A stretch of DNA of 64,000 nucleotides from assembly GCF_001423945.1 (NCBI RefSeq), contig NZ_LMPU01000010.1, positions 278,080-342,079 on the forward strand. Direction: 5' to 3'. The translations under genes and the position numbers were made by a program. The notes below the pieces were generated by a model, which was given only the letters and a program-made list of their open reading frames with translations, did no database searches and was not told where the DNA came from. Positions 37,296 to 47,234 of the stretch are shown piece by piece. Position 1 is the stretch's first letter. The number at the start of each line of letters is the position of its first letter. Origin of the DNA: Pedobacter sp. Leaf194 (GTDB lineage: Bacteria > Bacteroidota > Bacteroidia > Sphingobacteriales > Sphingobacteriaceae).

Positions 37296-37682
37296 TTAAA
37301 CTTTTTGACTGTCAGTTACTATTTTCTCGTCGATGGGAGTGCTTGAGGGATAAGGAACATCTGCGCCGGTGTGTGTTACAGGCTCTGCTGCTGCCGCCGA
37401 TGGAGTTGTTGCGGTTTCAGTTGGATGATGGTGTTCATTATTATTATTTGCAACGGTTTGCTCTGCTTCTTCTTTGTCTAAATCCATAGCATTAATGTTT
37501 CTATGAATTTCACGCTTTACACCATCAGATGCATCTTTAAATTCTCTGATTCCCTTTCCAAGTCCTCTGGCTAATTCGGGTAATTTTTTACCTCCGAATA
37601 ACAAAAGTACCACTACTAAGATGAGTACGATCTCCGATCCACCCATGTTTAAAAACTCTAATAACGTGCCTTGATACATCAC
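37296..37682 (-). CDS. Twin-arginine translocase TatA/TatB family protein, long
   Basis: This 128-residue protein shares the helix and hinge ([20 protein letters not shown], then [20 protein letters not shown]) with its neighbour but adds a tail of about 70 residues rich in N, H, T and E. The glutamate at the start of the helix and the longer tail might point to a TatB role, but TatB and TatA are hard to separate in this phylum. Two such genes side by side suggest division of labour or duplication. Confidence 0.85.
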   Translation of the reverse strand: MMYQGTLLEFLNMGGSEIVLILVVVLLLFGGKKLPELARGLGKGIREFKDASDGVKREIHRNINAMDLDKEEAEQTVANNNNEHHHPTETATTPSAAAAEPVTHTGADVPYPSSTPIDEKIVTDSQKV

Positions 37683-37723
37683 TAATCTATTTTATACAAA
37701 TATAAACATTTAATTGCCTAAAG

Positions 37724-39019
37724 TTATTTACTTATCCAAGCTTCTGGGTTTAACTTGGTTTGACCCCGCATAATTTCAAAATGCAAATCGGCAGAATCAA
37801 ATGTAGTGCCTAGTAAACCAATTGTCTGCCCCGTTTTCACATCGTCGCCTTTTGAAACACTGGCAGATTTCAAATTCTGGTAAATTGTAAAATAATTACC
37901 ATGCCTTATAATTACCACATATTTACCGTAGATTAAACTAACCATTGTAACGTCTCCATCGAATACTGCCCTTACTGCAGCGCCGTTTACTGATGTTATA
38001 TTTACACCATCATTAGTGTACGGTGCTTGGTCTACCATATGTCTCCCAAAAGTTTCAGTGATTGTTCCACTAACTGGATACGGTAATCTACCCCTATTAT
38101 TTTCAAATCCCGCAGCCAATCTTGCCGATTCCGGCGTAGCCGTAAGTGCCTCACTATTAGTTTTAGCCTTAGCTGCAACCGGCGCAGCCGGAGCTGGTCT
38201 GTTTTCTGCTTTAGCCTTCGCCGCAGCCGCTTTTGCCTCCGCAGCAAGTCTTGCTTCTTCAGCTGCCCTCTTCCTCGCCTCTTCTCTTTTCGCTTCTTCA
38301 ATAGCCCGTTGGATAGCAGCTCTGATTGCCCTGTCAATTTGCGCCTGCTGCTTCTTCTTCGAGGCAATATCCTGTTTAAAAGTGCGCTCCTGCTTGCTTA
38401 AATTATTCAGCACAGCCGATTGCTGGCTTTTATCTTTGCCTAAACGTTCTCGTTCACGCTCCTGCTCTTTAAGTAAATCACTTTTCTCCCTCAATGTTCT
38501 ATCCAGAACTTTGATTTTTCCATTCAGATCTTGCTGAGTATTTTCTATATAGCCAGCCTGTTTTTTACGGTACTGACTAAATTGCTGTAAATATTTTATG
38601 CGTTTATACGCCTGGTTAAAATCTTTTGCGGCAAAAATGAACATCATTTTATCATATGAATTTCTATTTCGCTGGGCAAAACGAATCATGCCTGCATACT
38701 CCTTTTTCAAGTCGCCTAACTGGCCTTGCAAAGTATGTACGGTATTTGTGTTCTGAGAGATTTGATTATCGAGATTTTTTATTTCGGAATTAATCGCACC
38801 GATTTTATCCTGCCTTAATCTAATTTGCGTATTAATTACATTGATTTGTTGCAAGGTAAGTTTCTTGCCATTAGCAGTTTTATTAAGACTTTTTTGAAGT
38901 TGCTCAATATCGCGTTCTATCGCTTCTTTTTTCCTTCTGAGTTCGTTTGCAGTTTGAGCCGAAGCCGACAGGGCAAACACACTAAAAAACAGAATAAATA
39001 CAAGTTTGTGTAGCTTCAT
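37724..39019 (-). CDS. envC: EnvC-like murein hydrolase activator, degenerate LytM
   Basis: This 431-residue exported protein has a signal peptide (MKLHKLVFILFFSVFALSASA), a coiled coil over about residues 22-250 with an alanine/arginine/lysine-rich stretch near 235-290, and a C-terminal LytM/M23 domain. The zinc ligands expected for an active peptidase are mostly replaced: HxGxD has become NDGVN, and the HLHFE motif is ADLHFE, so only one histidine remains there. This matches EnvC, which activates amidases instead of cutting itself. The neighbours (DUF4292 lipoprotein, TPR protein, dut, then tat genes) form a conserved Bacteroidota set linked to the envelope. Confidence 0.88.
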   Translation of the reverse strand: MKLHKLVFILFFSVFALSASAQTANELRRKKEAIERDIEQLQKSLNKTANGKKLTLQQINVINTQIRLRQDKIGAINSEIKNLDNQISQNTNTVHTLQGQLGDLKKEYAGMIRFAQRNRNSYDKMMFIFAAKDFNQAYKRIKYLQQFSQYRKKQAGYIENTQQDLNGKIKVLDRTLREKSDLLKEQERERERLGKDKSQQSAVLNNLSKQERTFKQDIASKKKQQAQIDRAIRAAIQRAIEEAKREEARKRAAEEARLAAEAKAAAAKAKAENRPAPAAPVAAKAKTNSEALTATPESARLAAGFENNRGRLPYPVSGTITETFGRHMVDQAPYTNDGVNITSVNGAAVRAVFDGDVTMVSLIYGKYVVIIRHGNYFTIYQNLKSASVSKGDDVKTGQTIGLLGTTFDSADLHFEIMRGQTKLNPEAWISK

Positions 39020-39130
39020 TAAGCCAAAAGTATAAAAATTCGCAGTAAAAATACATTAAAATTGATATACGAATGGCATTATTGGCAGGTGAAGCGTGTT
39101 CTTCATCTAAACTTCACAAAAGGTGAGGGA

Positions 39131-39925
39131 TTACTTATTTACCAGCGTATATCTCTTTGGTACAGTAAACGGAAAATCGACCGGAACATTGCCATCAATT
39201 TTAACATACTGCAAATCGATATTTATCTTTTTCGCACCAGAAAGGGTATTAATTTTTAAAGCGCCGGGAAATAAAGATTCATTTAGTTTTTGATAGTCGG
39301 AGTAGGAAACCTTTAAAGCCTGTCCGCTTTTAGCATCGTTTAGGTTGGTTTCGGCAACTTTAAGCAAGGTATTGAAAAATAATTTATAGTCTAAGTTTTC
39401 CTTTGCGCCAGAAACTACCCAAACACCATTTGCCTGCTTAACATCTGATTGCTCCGTTAAAAACTCACCCATTGCATTGCCTGTTAAAACAGCCTGGAGG
39501 GTATTAAAATTAACCTGCTTATTGGTAAAATTGTAAATGTAACTGAAAGGCTTTTTTAAGTATTCGCTTTTTAATTTATTTTGGATTTTAATACTATCGG
39601 GCGTAATTAAGGCCCTGGCAACCTCTGCCAAACCGCCAAGAGCGGTTATGCTTACCCAAATGGTTTCCTTGTCTTTCATTCGAAAGTTCATGGTAACATC
39701 ATTTGCATCGCCGTTAATATCGAGCGTAGCTTTTGCTTTTAATGAAAGCGTATTAAATTTTAACTGTTTACTATTCAATAAAGTCAAAGCTTCAGCCTTA
39801 GAATTATCAGCCTTTGTTTCCTCTTTGGCAGGAGGTGCAGCCACAATTTCCTTTTTTGGCTTACAGGCGGTTACCGAAATTGCGGCAGCTAAAACAACCA
39901 GGCTATTTAAAATACTTCTTTTCAT
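39131..39925 (-). CDS. DUF4292 family lipoprotein
   Basis: This 264-residue protein begins with a lipoprotein signal ending SVTAC (lipid cysteine at residue 21). The rest is beta-rich and resembles the LolA/LolB-like fold that DUF4292 has been grouped with. A conserved strand reads FNTLSLKAKATLDING. It overlaps the end of the upstream TPR gene by 23 bases, so the two are translated together. A role in carrying lipid or lipoprotein to the outer membrane is plausible but not shown. Confidence 0.85.
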   Translation of the reverse strand: MKRSILNSLVVLAAAISVTACKPKKEIVAAPPAKEETKADNSKAEALTLLNSKQLKFNTLSLKAKATLDINGDANDVTMNFRMKDKETIWVSITALGGLAEVARALITPDSIKIQNKLKSEYLKKPFSYIYNFTNKQVNFNTLQAVLTGNAMGEFLTEQSDVKQANGVWVVSGAKENLDYKLFFNTLLKVAETNLNDAKSGQALKVSYSDYQKLNESLFPGALKINTLSGAKKINIDLQYVKIDGNVPVDFPFTVPKRYTLVNK

Positions 39926-41597
39926 TTATTTTTTTATTTAATAATTCTGAACCGTTTCCGGCTTCTCTTGCTTTTTGCCATTGCAGCACCGCAGCCTCTT
40001 TATCACCCTTCATAAAAAGGATATCGCCAAAACGCTCCAAGTAAACACCGTTCTTACTACTATTGTTTTGCAAGGCTTTTTCTATCCAAACCTTTGCTAA
40101 ATCGTACTTTTGCTGCTTAAAAAGAATGAAGGCATAAGTATCTGTTACCGAGGAGTTTTCAGGCAAAGCATTAGCCGCTGTTTCTGCATATTTGGCTGCC
40201 TTTTCAAGGTCGTCATTTTTTAATGCCAGATAGTAGGCATAGTTATTCATGATAAGGTAATTATCCGGCTCGGTTGCAATTGCCTTTTCGAAAGCAGTTT
40301 TCGCCAAAGCAAAATTGTTTTGATTGATGTAAATGTCGCCCTGCAAAGCATAAACCTGAGCCTGTAAGCTCTTATTTTCTACATCTAACTGAAGGGCATT
40401 CTTTAAATTGGTTTGTGCAGCATCAAATTTACCTGTTTTAAATAAAGCGTAAGCCATATAATAATACAAACTTCCCTGGTTGGGGTAAATCGTTAGCGCC
40501 TCATCTCCAACAGTTACCGCATCCGCATAATGACCAAGCAAAGTTTGAATGTTAATTACCTGCTCCCAAACGGCATAAACTTGTGAGTTGAGCTTTAAAG
40601 CGGCTTTATATTGCACCAATGCCTGCTCCAGCTTACTTTGCTGATACAATACATCGCCGTATAAAGCAATTATTTTCGCATCGCCAGGATTTTTTTCGGC
40701 CAGAAGCTTACTTAAATCGCTGACATTCTTTGCAACAATAGGTTGGTCCATTTTGGGCATTAATGCTGCAAGAATTTTGAGCTTTTCAGTAACCGGCATT
40801 TCTTCACTTTCGAAAGCAAGCTTCAGTGCCGCAAACGCTTCTGTATCTTTTTTTTGTCGGCGGTAAATATCTGCCAACCCTAAATTAACCTCGAAATTAT
40901 TGGGCTCCAGACTTTGCGCTTTTTGCAATACTTTTAGCGCTTCCGAATCATTGTTTTTCTGCAAAAGTAATCCGGCAGCATATAAGTAATTTTTAGCATC
41001 GGCTTGGTTGCCTTCCAATAACTTTACAATGTCGCTGTCGCTGGCCGTTCCATTATTTTGAAAACGTCTTTTTGCGTTTGATAATTCCCTCGATTCGCCG
41101 AATTTCTTTTCAATGGTATCGTATGTCTTTTTCGCCTCTTCAGGTTGGTTGGATAAAAACTGGGCGTTGGCTTTATCAAAGTAATACGCATCATTATCAG
41201 GCTCTACGCGAATTAGCTGATTAAAGACGGCAATTAATTCAGGCATTTTATTGGTTCGTTTATAAACTTCTCCCTGCAGCCTTAAGTACCATTTATTGTC
41301 CGGATTAAATTTAACGGCCTGCTTAATATTTAGTTCTGCCTCGGCCATTCTATCCTGGCGCAGATTTGCGTTGGCAAGCTCGAAATATGCGGCATGATTG
41401 GCGGGATCGATACTTAAAACCTTATTGAAATTCGTTGTCGCTCCAACAAAGTTATCAGCCATTTTTTCTTTCAAACCCGCAAAAAATAATTGCTTAACCA
41501 CGTTGCTATCGCTGGTTAAAGCATAAGCTGGCCTTACCTGCGCATTGGTTTTGCAGCAAATAACAAACACTAAAAGAAAAACATATCCTCTAATCAT
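39903..41597 (-). CDS. Exported TPR repeat protein
   Basis: This 564-residue protein has a short signal peptide (MIRGYVFLLVFVICCKTNA) followed by about 14 tetratricopeptide repeats across the whole length, for example AAYFELANANLRQDRMAEAE and GSLYYYMAYALFKTGKFDAA. TPR scaffolds bind partner proteins. The gene is the first of a TPR-DUF4292-envC set found in many Bacteroidota, so a role in envelope assembly is likely. The cysteine pair in CCKTNA could also act as a lipobox, so lipidation is possible. Confidence 0.87.
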   Translation of the reverse strand: MIRGYVFLLVFVICCKTNAQVRPAYALTSDSNVVKQLFFAGLKEKMADNFVGATTNFNKVLSIDPANHAAYFELANANLRQDRMAEAELNIKQAVKFNPDNKWYLRLQGEVYKRTNKMPELIAVFNQLIRVEPDNDAYYFDKANAQFLSNQPEEAKKTYDTIEKKFGESRELSNAKRRFQNNGTASDSDIVKLLEGNQADAKNYLYAAGLLLQKNNDSEALKVLQKAQSLEPNNFEVNLGLADIYRRQKKDTEAFAALKLAFESEEMPVTEKLKILAALMPKMDQPIVAKNVSDLSKLLAEKNPGDAKIIALYGDVLYQQSKLEQALVQYKAALKLNSQVYAVWEQVINIQTLLGHYADAVTVGDEALTIYPNQGSLYYYMAYALFKTGKFDAAQTNLKNALQLDVENKSLQAQVYALQGDIYINQNNFALAKTAFEKAIATEPDNYLIMNNYAYYLALKNDDLEKAAKYAETAANALPENSSVTDTYAFILFKQQKYDLAKVWIEKALQNNSSKNGVYLERFGDILFMKGDKEAAVLQWQKAREAGNGSELLNKKINEKKYFK

Positions 41598-41696
41598 ATT
41601 TATTTGGATGCGTAATTATTTGAATTTGCGGTTGTATAACTGAATGTTCGACTTGCGACCGTAATGATGCTTTCAATCAAGCATTCCTAATTTTCC

Positions 41697-42131
41697 CTAA
41701 AGGTTCCCGGTGTGCCCGTAGCCTCCTTCGCCCCTGCCTGTTTCGCCAAGTGCGTCTACCGGTTGCCAAATCACTGTTTCATGTTTAGCGACGACCATTT
41801 GAGCAATTCTATCACCATTAACGATTTTAAAATCGGTATCTGATAAATTTATTAATAAAACTTTAAGTTCACCGCGGTAATCCGCGTCTATGGTACCCGG
41901 AGCGTTTACAATACTGATTCCATGCTTGTAAGCAAGCCCGCTTCTCGGCCTGATTTGGGCCTCGAAACCTACAGGCAATTCGATAAACAAACCAGTTGGA
42001 ATAAGTTCACGCTGCATAGGCTTTAAAATAATTTCTTCGCTTATTGATGCTCTCAAATCCATCCCCGCAGCATGTGCAGTTTCATATTGTGGCAATGGGT
42101 GTTGAGATTTATTGATAATTTTAATTTCCAT
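41697..42131 (-). CDS. dut: dUTP diphosphatase
   Basis: dUTPase (144 residues) hydrolyses dUTP to dUMP, keeping uracil out of DNA. All five trimeric dUTPase motifs are visible: [42 protein letters not shown] and [11 protein letters not shown]. The length is typical. It lies downstream of the flippase gene with a gap of about 30 bases, so cotranscription is likely. Confidence 0.97.
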   Translation of the reverse strand: MEIKIINKSQHPLPQYETAHAAGMDLRASISEEIILKPMQRELIPTGLFIELPVGFEAQIRPRSGLAYKHGISIVNAPGTIDADYRGELKVLLINLSDTDFKIVNGDRIAQMVVAKHETVIWQPVDALGETGRGEGGYGHTGNL

Positions 42132-42164
42132 ATTAAAAATGAATGAGTTCGAATGTTCGATTTT

Positions 42165-43646
42165 TTACCTTTTCAGGATTTTCATCAAATCTTTCTTTTC
42201 AAAATAAGCGATACCAGCAATGAAGGCAATAAGCATTGCGTTGCCAATGTAAATATTTCTGTTAAAAATGAAAAATGAAGAAAAAACGATAACAGTAGAA
42301 ACGATAATGTAAGCTAAAATCTTTTTTAGGTTGTAAGGAATTGGGTAATATTTTTGCCCGAGGATGTAGGAAATTATCGTCATCGTTGCGTAGGCGGCCA
42401 TTGAAACCCATGCAGAACCCATGTAACTGAACCTCGGAATTAAAACAAAATTTAAAACGATGGTAATTATGGCCCCGATTACAGAAATGTATAAGCCATA
42501 CCGTGTCTGGTCTGATAGCCTGTACCAGATTGACAAATTCATGTAAATGCCTAAAAAAACATAGCCCATTAACAGGTAAGGAACGGCTGGCAAACCAACC
42601 CAATATTCTTCTGTTCTGATAAAAAATTTCAGAACTTCAATGTTGGCAATCAGGGCAACGAAAAGAACAGTAAGCGCAATTACGAAATATTGTAAAATGG
42701 TAGCATAAGTTTGCTTTGCATTCGAATTCTTTGCATGACTGAAGAAAAATGGTTCTGCACCTAAGCGAAATGCGGTAATAAAAATGCTTAAGAAGATGGC
42801 GAGTTTGCAAACCGCTCCATAAATGCCGACTTCTTCATTGGCGATGTTAGCAGGAAGCAGGTCTTTTAAAACAATCTTATCTAAATTTTCATTTACAATA
42901 AAAGATAAGTTAGCAATTAGAATAGGCCAGCTGTAAGAAAACATATTCGAAAACAGTGCCTTGTCGAATTTCAACTGCAGTTTTAAAAACTCGGGGATTA
43001 ATGCTACAAGTGTTACCAAACTAGCAATAAGATTTGCAACAAAAACATAGCCTATCCATTGGTGGCGATACCACGTTTGCAACCATGATGCTCCAATCCA
43101 GTTATGTTTTATTATTGCCGGAAGTACAAAAATAAACAGGAGGTTAAACCCAACAAAACAACCGATATTCAAAAATTTAACAACACTATATTTCATTGGC
43201 CTCCCATCGGCACGCAGCTTGGCAAATGGGATTACGCAAATTGCATCAACAAACAAGATCCATAAAAAGAAGCTAACATATTGCTTATAGTCTGGTATTT
43301 CAGCCGCTTTGGCAGCCAGGTATGTTGCGATTCCATTAGAAAAAACCAATCCCGTTATTAAAAAAAGTGATGAAACAAATGCAATGCAGATGAAGGAATT
43401 ATTATAAACTTCCTGTTTTTTATCTTCAAATTTATTTAAATATCTAAAATAGGTACTCTCCATACCGAAAGCCAATATTGCATTAATTAGCGAAGCATTC
43501 GCATACATATTGGTAAAAATTCCATACACACCTTTTTTATATACCGAAGTGTAAATAGGTGTTAAGATGAAATTGAACAACCTGGAAAAAACGGTACTAA
43601 TGCCGTACACCATTGTTTGCCCAAGAAACTTTTTATATACAGACAA
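42165..43646 (-). CDS. Polysaccharide biosynthesis flippase (Wzx/MATE-like)
   Basis: This 493-residue inner-membrane protein has 12-14 predicted transmembrane helices. It opens KKFLGQTMVYGISTVFSRLF with the NFILTPIYTSVY region typical of oligosaccharide flippases of the MOP superfamily. Such proteins move lipid-linked sugars across the membrane. No glycosyltransferases are next to it, although fcl is at 58682, so its substrate is unknown. The length and helix count are complete. Confidence 0.88.
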   Translation of the reverse strand: MSVYKKFLGQTMVYGISTVFSRLFNFILTPIYTSVYKKGVYGIFTNMYANASLINAILAFGMESTYFRYLNKFEDKKQEVYNNSFICIAFVSSLFLITGLVFSNGIATYLAAKAAEIPDYKQYVSFFLWILFVDAICVIPFAKLRADGRPMKYSVVKFLNIGCFVGFNLLFIFVLPAIIKHNWIGASWLQTWYRHQWIGYVFVANLIASLVTLVALIPEFLKLQLKFDKALFSNMFSYSWPILIANLSFIVNENLDKIVLKDLLPANIANEEVGIYGAVCKLAIFLSIFITAFRLGAEPFFFSHAKNSNAKQTYATILQYFVIALTVLFVALIANIEVLKFFIRTEEYWVGLPAVPYLLMGYVFLGIYMNLSIWYRLSDQTRYGLYISVIGAIITIVLNFVLIPRFSYMGSAWVSMAAYATMTIISYILGQKYYPIPYNLKKILAYIIVSTVIVFSSFFIFNRNIYIGNAMLIAFIAGIAYFEKKDLMKILKR

Positions 43647-43742
43647 TTGATTTTAGATTTTAGATGCTGGATTTCTTGTTTAATTTGTTTTCATCGGGAT
43701 TTTCCAGGGATTAAATTCCTGAATTTACAGCCGCAAATCGCT

Positions 43743-44015
43743 TTACTTTCTTAAGACTTCAAAATTACGATAGTTTTTCATATCGCCTTCTGTAACAGCA
43801 ACATTTTCCACGCGGGAGCGATCTGGCCCTTCGTTGCACCAGTTTACAAATTCTTCTAAAAATACATCTTCGCCTTCCGCTTCTATAAAAACAGAACCGT
43901 CTTTTTCATTTCTAACAAAACCATTAACCATCATTTGATTAGCTACAATTTTAGTGGTTTCTCTAAAACCAACGCCCTGAACTTTTCCGGTAATCGTAAT
44001 ATTAAGGTGTTTCAT
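43743..44015 (-). CDS. acyP: Acylphosphatase
   Basis: This 90-residue enzyme hydrolyses acyl phosphates. The two catalytic residues are R18 in GKVQGVGFRETT and N36 in NGFVRNEKDGSV. Size and fold motifs are standard for the family, and the start is unambiguous. It is followed by no close cotranscribed gene; the small membrane-protein gene lies upstream with a 21-base gap. Confidence 0.95.
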   Translation of the reverse strand: MKHLNITITGKVQGVGFRETTKIVANQMMVNGFVRNEKDGSVFIEAEGEDVFLEEFVNWCNEGPDRSRVENVAVTEGDMKNYRNFEVLRK

Positions 44016-44036
44016 ATCGATACAAAGTTAACAATG

Positions 44037-44429
44037 TTAGGCTTGTTTTTTTAATTGATGCCCTCCAAACGAAACTAAACCAAAAGCAATAGCGAAAATT
44101 AGATAAATAATTGTTGGCACTAATAAGATGGAATCAGCAGGATGCTTAGAAAAGTATTTTGCGAGCGCCAATCCACCCGTTAAAAAATGAAAAAAGTTGC
44201 CGATTGAAACTGGTTTACTGTAAATACCACCAATTAAATTTCCTTTCGCCATCCAGTTTAACAAAGCAAACCCAAGGTATAGTGCACCAAGAATTTGTAT
44301 TATCATTTGTACTAATTCTGCTTCAGCCAATCCAGCGTAAATCATGATTTCACGCGGAGCGAAACTACAAACAAGACCAGCCGCAGCCAGGCAAATACTG
44401 CTGGCAGCCATTAAATATTTTGTATTCAT
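44037..44429 (-). CDS. Small four-helix membrane protein, unknown
   Basis: This 130-residue protein has about four hydrophobic helices (ASSICLAAAGLVCSFA, QIILGALYLGFALL-like, GNFFHFLTGGLALAKYF, LVPTIIYLIFAIAFGLV). It has no signal peptide beyond its first helix and no motif I can assign. It sits between the nitronate monooxygenase-like gene (10 bases upstream) and acylphosphatase, and is probably cotranscribed. Confidence 0.75.
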   Translation of the reverse strand: MNTKYLMAASSICLAAAGLVCSFAPREIMIYAGLAEAELVQMIIQILGALYLGFALLNWMAKGNLIGGIYSKPVSIGNFFHFLTGGLALAKYFSKHPADSILLVPTIIYLIFAIAFGLVSFGGHQLKKQA

Positions 44430-44439
44430 TTACTATCAC

Positions 44440-45387
44440 TTAAAATTTTAAATCTGAAATTCTGTTTTTTTCCAGATTGAAATTTTCCCAAATTTCTTCC
44501 AAAATCACTTTCGCTGGCTTAATTTCGCTAAGCATGGCGGATATCTGGCCAATTTCGAGTTCGCCATTTTGCATATCGCCCTCAAACATGCCAAGTTTTG
44601 CCCTAGCTTTTCCGAGCATTTCTAAAAGCTGGCTACTGTTGGCGCCATCTGCCTCTGCCTGCGAAACGGCATCAGCAAATTCATTTTTTAAGAGCCGCAC
44701 CGGAATCAGCTTCTTCATCGCCAATTTGGTATCGCCCTCCACTGCTGAAATAATTTTTTGCTTAAACGCCGGGTGCGCCGATGATTCTTCGGCAACCGCA
44801 AATGCAGACCCGATTTGAACGGCATCTGCCCCAAGTGCGAAAGCTGCCAACATGGATTTCCCGCTGGCAATTCCTCCTGCGGCAATCACAGGAATGCTAA
44901 CCCTTGCTTTTATCAACGGAATTAAACACATGGTGGTTGTTTCCTCACGGCCATTATGTCCGCCGGCTTCAAAGCCTTCGGCAACTACCGCATCAACACC
45001 GGCTTCCTGGGCTTTTAATGCAAACTTTGTGTTGGCAACCACATGAACAACGGTGATTCCCTTTTCTTTTAAAAAGCTGGTCCAGCTGGCAGGGTTACCC
45101 GCTGAGGAAAAGACAATTTCAACTCCTTCTTCTACAACAATATTAATAATTTCCTGGATGTGGGGGTACAAAAGCGGAATGTTTACCGCAAATGGATTTT
45201 TTGTCGCTTCCTTACACTTTTTAATATGTACACGCAAAACTTCCGGATACATGGAGCCAGCCCCAATGATGCCTAATCCTCCGGCATTCGAAACAGCCGA
45301 AGCCAGTCGCCAGCCACTACACCAAACCATTCCGGCCTGGATGATGGGATACTTTATGTTTAAAAGTTTACAGATTGGATTCATCAC
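44440..45387 (-). CDS. Nitronate monooxygenase / FabK-like flavin enzyme
   Basis: This 315-residue TIM-barrel flavoprotein has the family opening (ICKLLNIKYPIIQAGMVW), the FMN phosphate site (IPVIAAGGIASGKSMLAAFA, then GADAVQIGSAF) and VDAVVAEGFEAGGHNG with the catalytic histidine. Relatives oxidise nitronates or act as enoyl-ACP reductases (FabK), and sequence alone does not settle which. Its start is directly adjacent to the stop codon of the amidohydrolase gene, indicating cotranscription. Confidence 0.88.
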   Translation of the reverse strand: MMNPICKLLNIKYPIIQAGMVWCSGWRLASAVSNAGGLGIIGAGSMYPEVLRVHIKKCKEATKNPFAVNIPLLYPHIQEIINIVVEEGVEIVFSSAGNPASWTSFLKEKGITVVHVVANTKFALKAQEAGVDAVVAEGFEAGGHNGREETTTMCLIPLIKARVSIPVIAAGGIASGKSMLAAFALGADAVQIGSAFAVAEESSAHPAFKQKIISAVEGDTKLAMKKLIPVRLLKNEFADAVSQAEADGANSSQLLEMLGKARAKLGMFEGDMQNGELEIGQISAMLSEIKPAKVILEEIWENFNLEKNRISDLKF

Positions 45388-46554
45388 TTATACTATTTTA
45401 ACCACTTTTTCGCTTTCGATGATAAAATCTTTTGATAGCTGAACGAGGTTTAAACCAGGCGTTTTACCAACCTCAATTGTTCCAAATTTCTCTTGGCAAC
45501 CTAAAAACTCGGCGCCATTAATGGTTGCCCATTGCAAAAGCTTTTCGAAAGTAAGCTTTTTATAGGTTTGAATTGTTTTCATCTCCGCCAGAATATTTAG
45601 CTGATGATTGCTCGCCAAACTATCGGTTCCTAAGGTAATCTTTAAGTCTTCTTTAATAAACAGCTCAACATCGGGTAGTTCATTTTCTATGTAAAGGTTG
45701 GCCTGCGGACAAAGGCACCAATATAAATTTTGGTTATTTCGGTTCGCAAATTCAACATCTTCCTGGCTCGAAACGGTATTGTGTACCAATAATGTTTTCC
45801 GGGTTTTGATAAACGGCAGCCAGCTTTGTAACGATGTTTTGCCTGTAGGTTGGAAAAATTCAATATCCAAGCCCAAAAATTTATAGAGATTTAGAAAACC
45901 ACCTGATTTAGATTTAAAAAAATCGTTTTCACTGCTCGTTTCCTGATTATGGATGCTCATAAAAGCATTTTCGCGTGCTGCATGCTCCGTTATTAAGCTG
46001 AAAAGTTGCGGTGAAACTGAGTATGGTGCATGCGGTACAATCGACGCCGGTAACGGGGAAAAATCGTTTTTCAGGCTAATTGCAAAATCCATTATCGTAT
46101 TTGCCCTTTCCGGATTAAAACCCATTGCTTCTACAAAGGTGTGGTAAAATATTCTACTGTTCTGTTTAATTTCTTTCGATACGAGTTGATTAGAGATATC
46201 GCCAACAGCTACGATTCCATTATCAAACATCTGTTTATCGGCATTTTGCATGGCTAAACTAACCTTTTCAGCGTCAGCCTGCCTGCTTTTAATAACGCTT
46301 TGCACAAATTCTACTAAACCGGTTTGCACAGGTATCTGGCCTAGCATGTGCGATAGTTCTAAATGGCAATGTGTGTTTACGAAGCCAGGAACAATCGCAC
46401 CCTCATACTTAACAATTTCCACGTTAAGGTTTTGAGCAGCGTTTTCGGTTAAAACAGCGTCGACTTCTCCGTTTGCCTTAACAGCTATTACTGCGTTTTG
46501 CATTGGAGGTTTATTCACCGGAAAAATCCAATCGGCTGAAATGTATTTTAGCAT
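45388..46554 (-). CDS. Amidohydrolase family protein
   Basis: This 388-residue metal-dependent deaminase-type enzyme has the HxH pair in GFVNTHCHLELSH (near residue 61), SIVPHAPYSVSPQLF, a histidine at LLVHNT and the late aspartate in ITLGTDSLASN. The layout is that of the chlorohydrolase/guanine deaminase group. It resembles aminodeoxyfutalosine deaminase (MqnF-like), an option for the futalosine menaquinone route, but no other mqn gene is nearby. The gene is the first of a run that continues into the nitronate monooxygenase-like gene. Confidence 0.85.
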   Translation of the reverse strand: MLKYISADWIFPVNKPPMQNAVIAVKANGEVDAVLTENAAQNLNVEIVKYEGAIVPGFVNTHCHLELSHMLGQIPVQTGLVEFVQSVIKSRQADAEKVSLAMQNADKQMFDNGIVAVGDISNQLVSKEIKQNSRIFYHTFVEAMGFNPERANTIMDFAISLKNDFSPLPASIVPHAPYSVSPQLFSLITEHAARENAFMSIHNQETSSENDFFKSKSGGFLNLYKFLGLDIEFFQPTGKTSLQSWLPFIKTRKTLLVHNTVSSQEDVEFANRNNQNLYWCLCPQANLYIENELPDVELFIKEDLKITLGTDSLASNHQLNILAEMKTIQTYKKLTFEKLLQWATINGAEFLGCQEKFGTIEVGKTPGLNLVQLSKDFIIESEKVVKIV

Positions 46555-46677
46555 GCAGCGAATTTAAGATTTTTGATTTACGAATTATGATTTGTGATCT
46601 ACGTAAATAAACGCGATTGAGTAGTTTTAGATTTTTAAGGAACACTTAACCAGGACTGAAAAGCGTAAATTAAAAAG

Positions 46678-46750
<73 letters not shown>

Positions 46751-46927
46751 TTTTATCGGGCTGCAAGTATAGAAAAAAAATTCTTTCGGTAAAAAAGTTT
46801 TTTAAAATTTATCCTTAACAGGATGCCTTTTTGGTAGCGTATGCAAAGCTAAATACCTATTTCAATCTCTCCTCTACAGGCATTTTATTTGGCATTTGGT
46901 TTTTCGTAAATAGTAGCATCGGCAGTA

Positions 46928-47020
46928 GTTAAATAAACCCGATATACGTGAATGCCGCTTTTCGCGGCAGCAACATTAGCGGGACGGACAAAAAATTTTA
47001 CTTCCGACCCTGCTTTTCGA
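46928..47020 (+). repeat. Interspersed repeat AAATAAACCCGAYA, copy 3
   Basis: GTTAAATAAACCCGATATACG is followed by the hairpin TGCCGC-TTTTC-GCGGCA, then TTAGCGGGACGGAC, and the tail AAAATTTTACTTCCGACCC and TGCTTTTCG. Block order matches the other copies. It is in the 484-base gap between tRNA-Thr and the first PepSY-like gene; apart from that gene's promoter region I see nothing else there. Confidence 0.6.
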
Positions 47021-47234
47021 ATCTAAATTTGTCTTTATAGTGTTTTTACTATGGGTTTATTGGCAAATATGATGTTAATACCCACAACCTGTGGAGAAAG
47101 TCTACAGTTTATCATTCCGAAATAAAATGCAATAAACTGATATTGAATGTTTTAAGATTTTGCTCAAGCTTTGGCATCATTATGAAACATGGAAGAGTAT
47201 TGTTACACATATTAATTTTTAAAAATCATATACT

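Noticed and set aside
38016..38537. Plus-strand open frame of 173 residues rich in A, S and L
   Set aside because: It is antisense to the alanine/lysine-rich coiled coil of the EnvC-like gene, which creates long shadow frames.
46571..46677. Further copy of the AAATAAACCCGAYA repeat at GTAAATAAACGCGATTGAG
   Set aside because: Only the first block is similar; the hairpin, GCGGGA and tail blocks are absent.
47160..47234. Sigma-54 promoter before the first PepSY-like gene
   Set aside because: TTTGGCATCATTATG has a partial -24 element (TGGCA) but no TTGC at the correct spacing.
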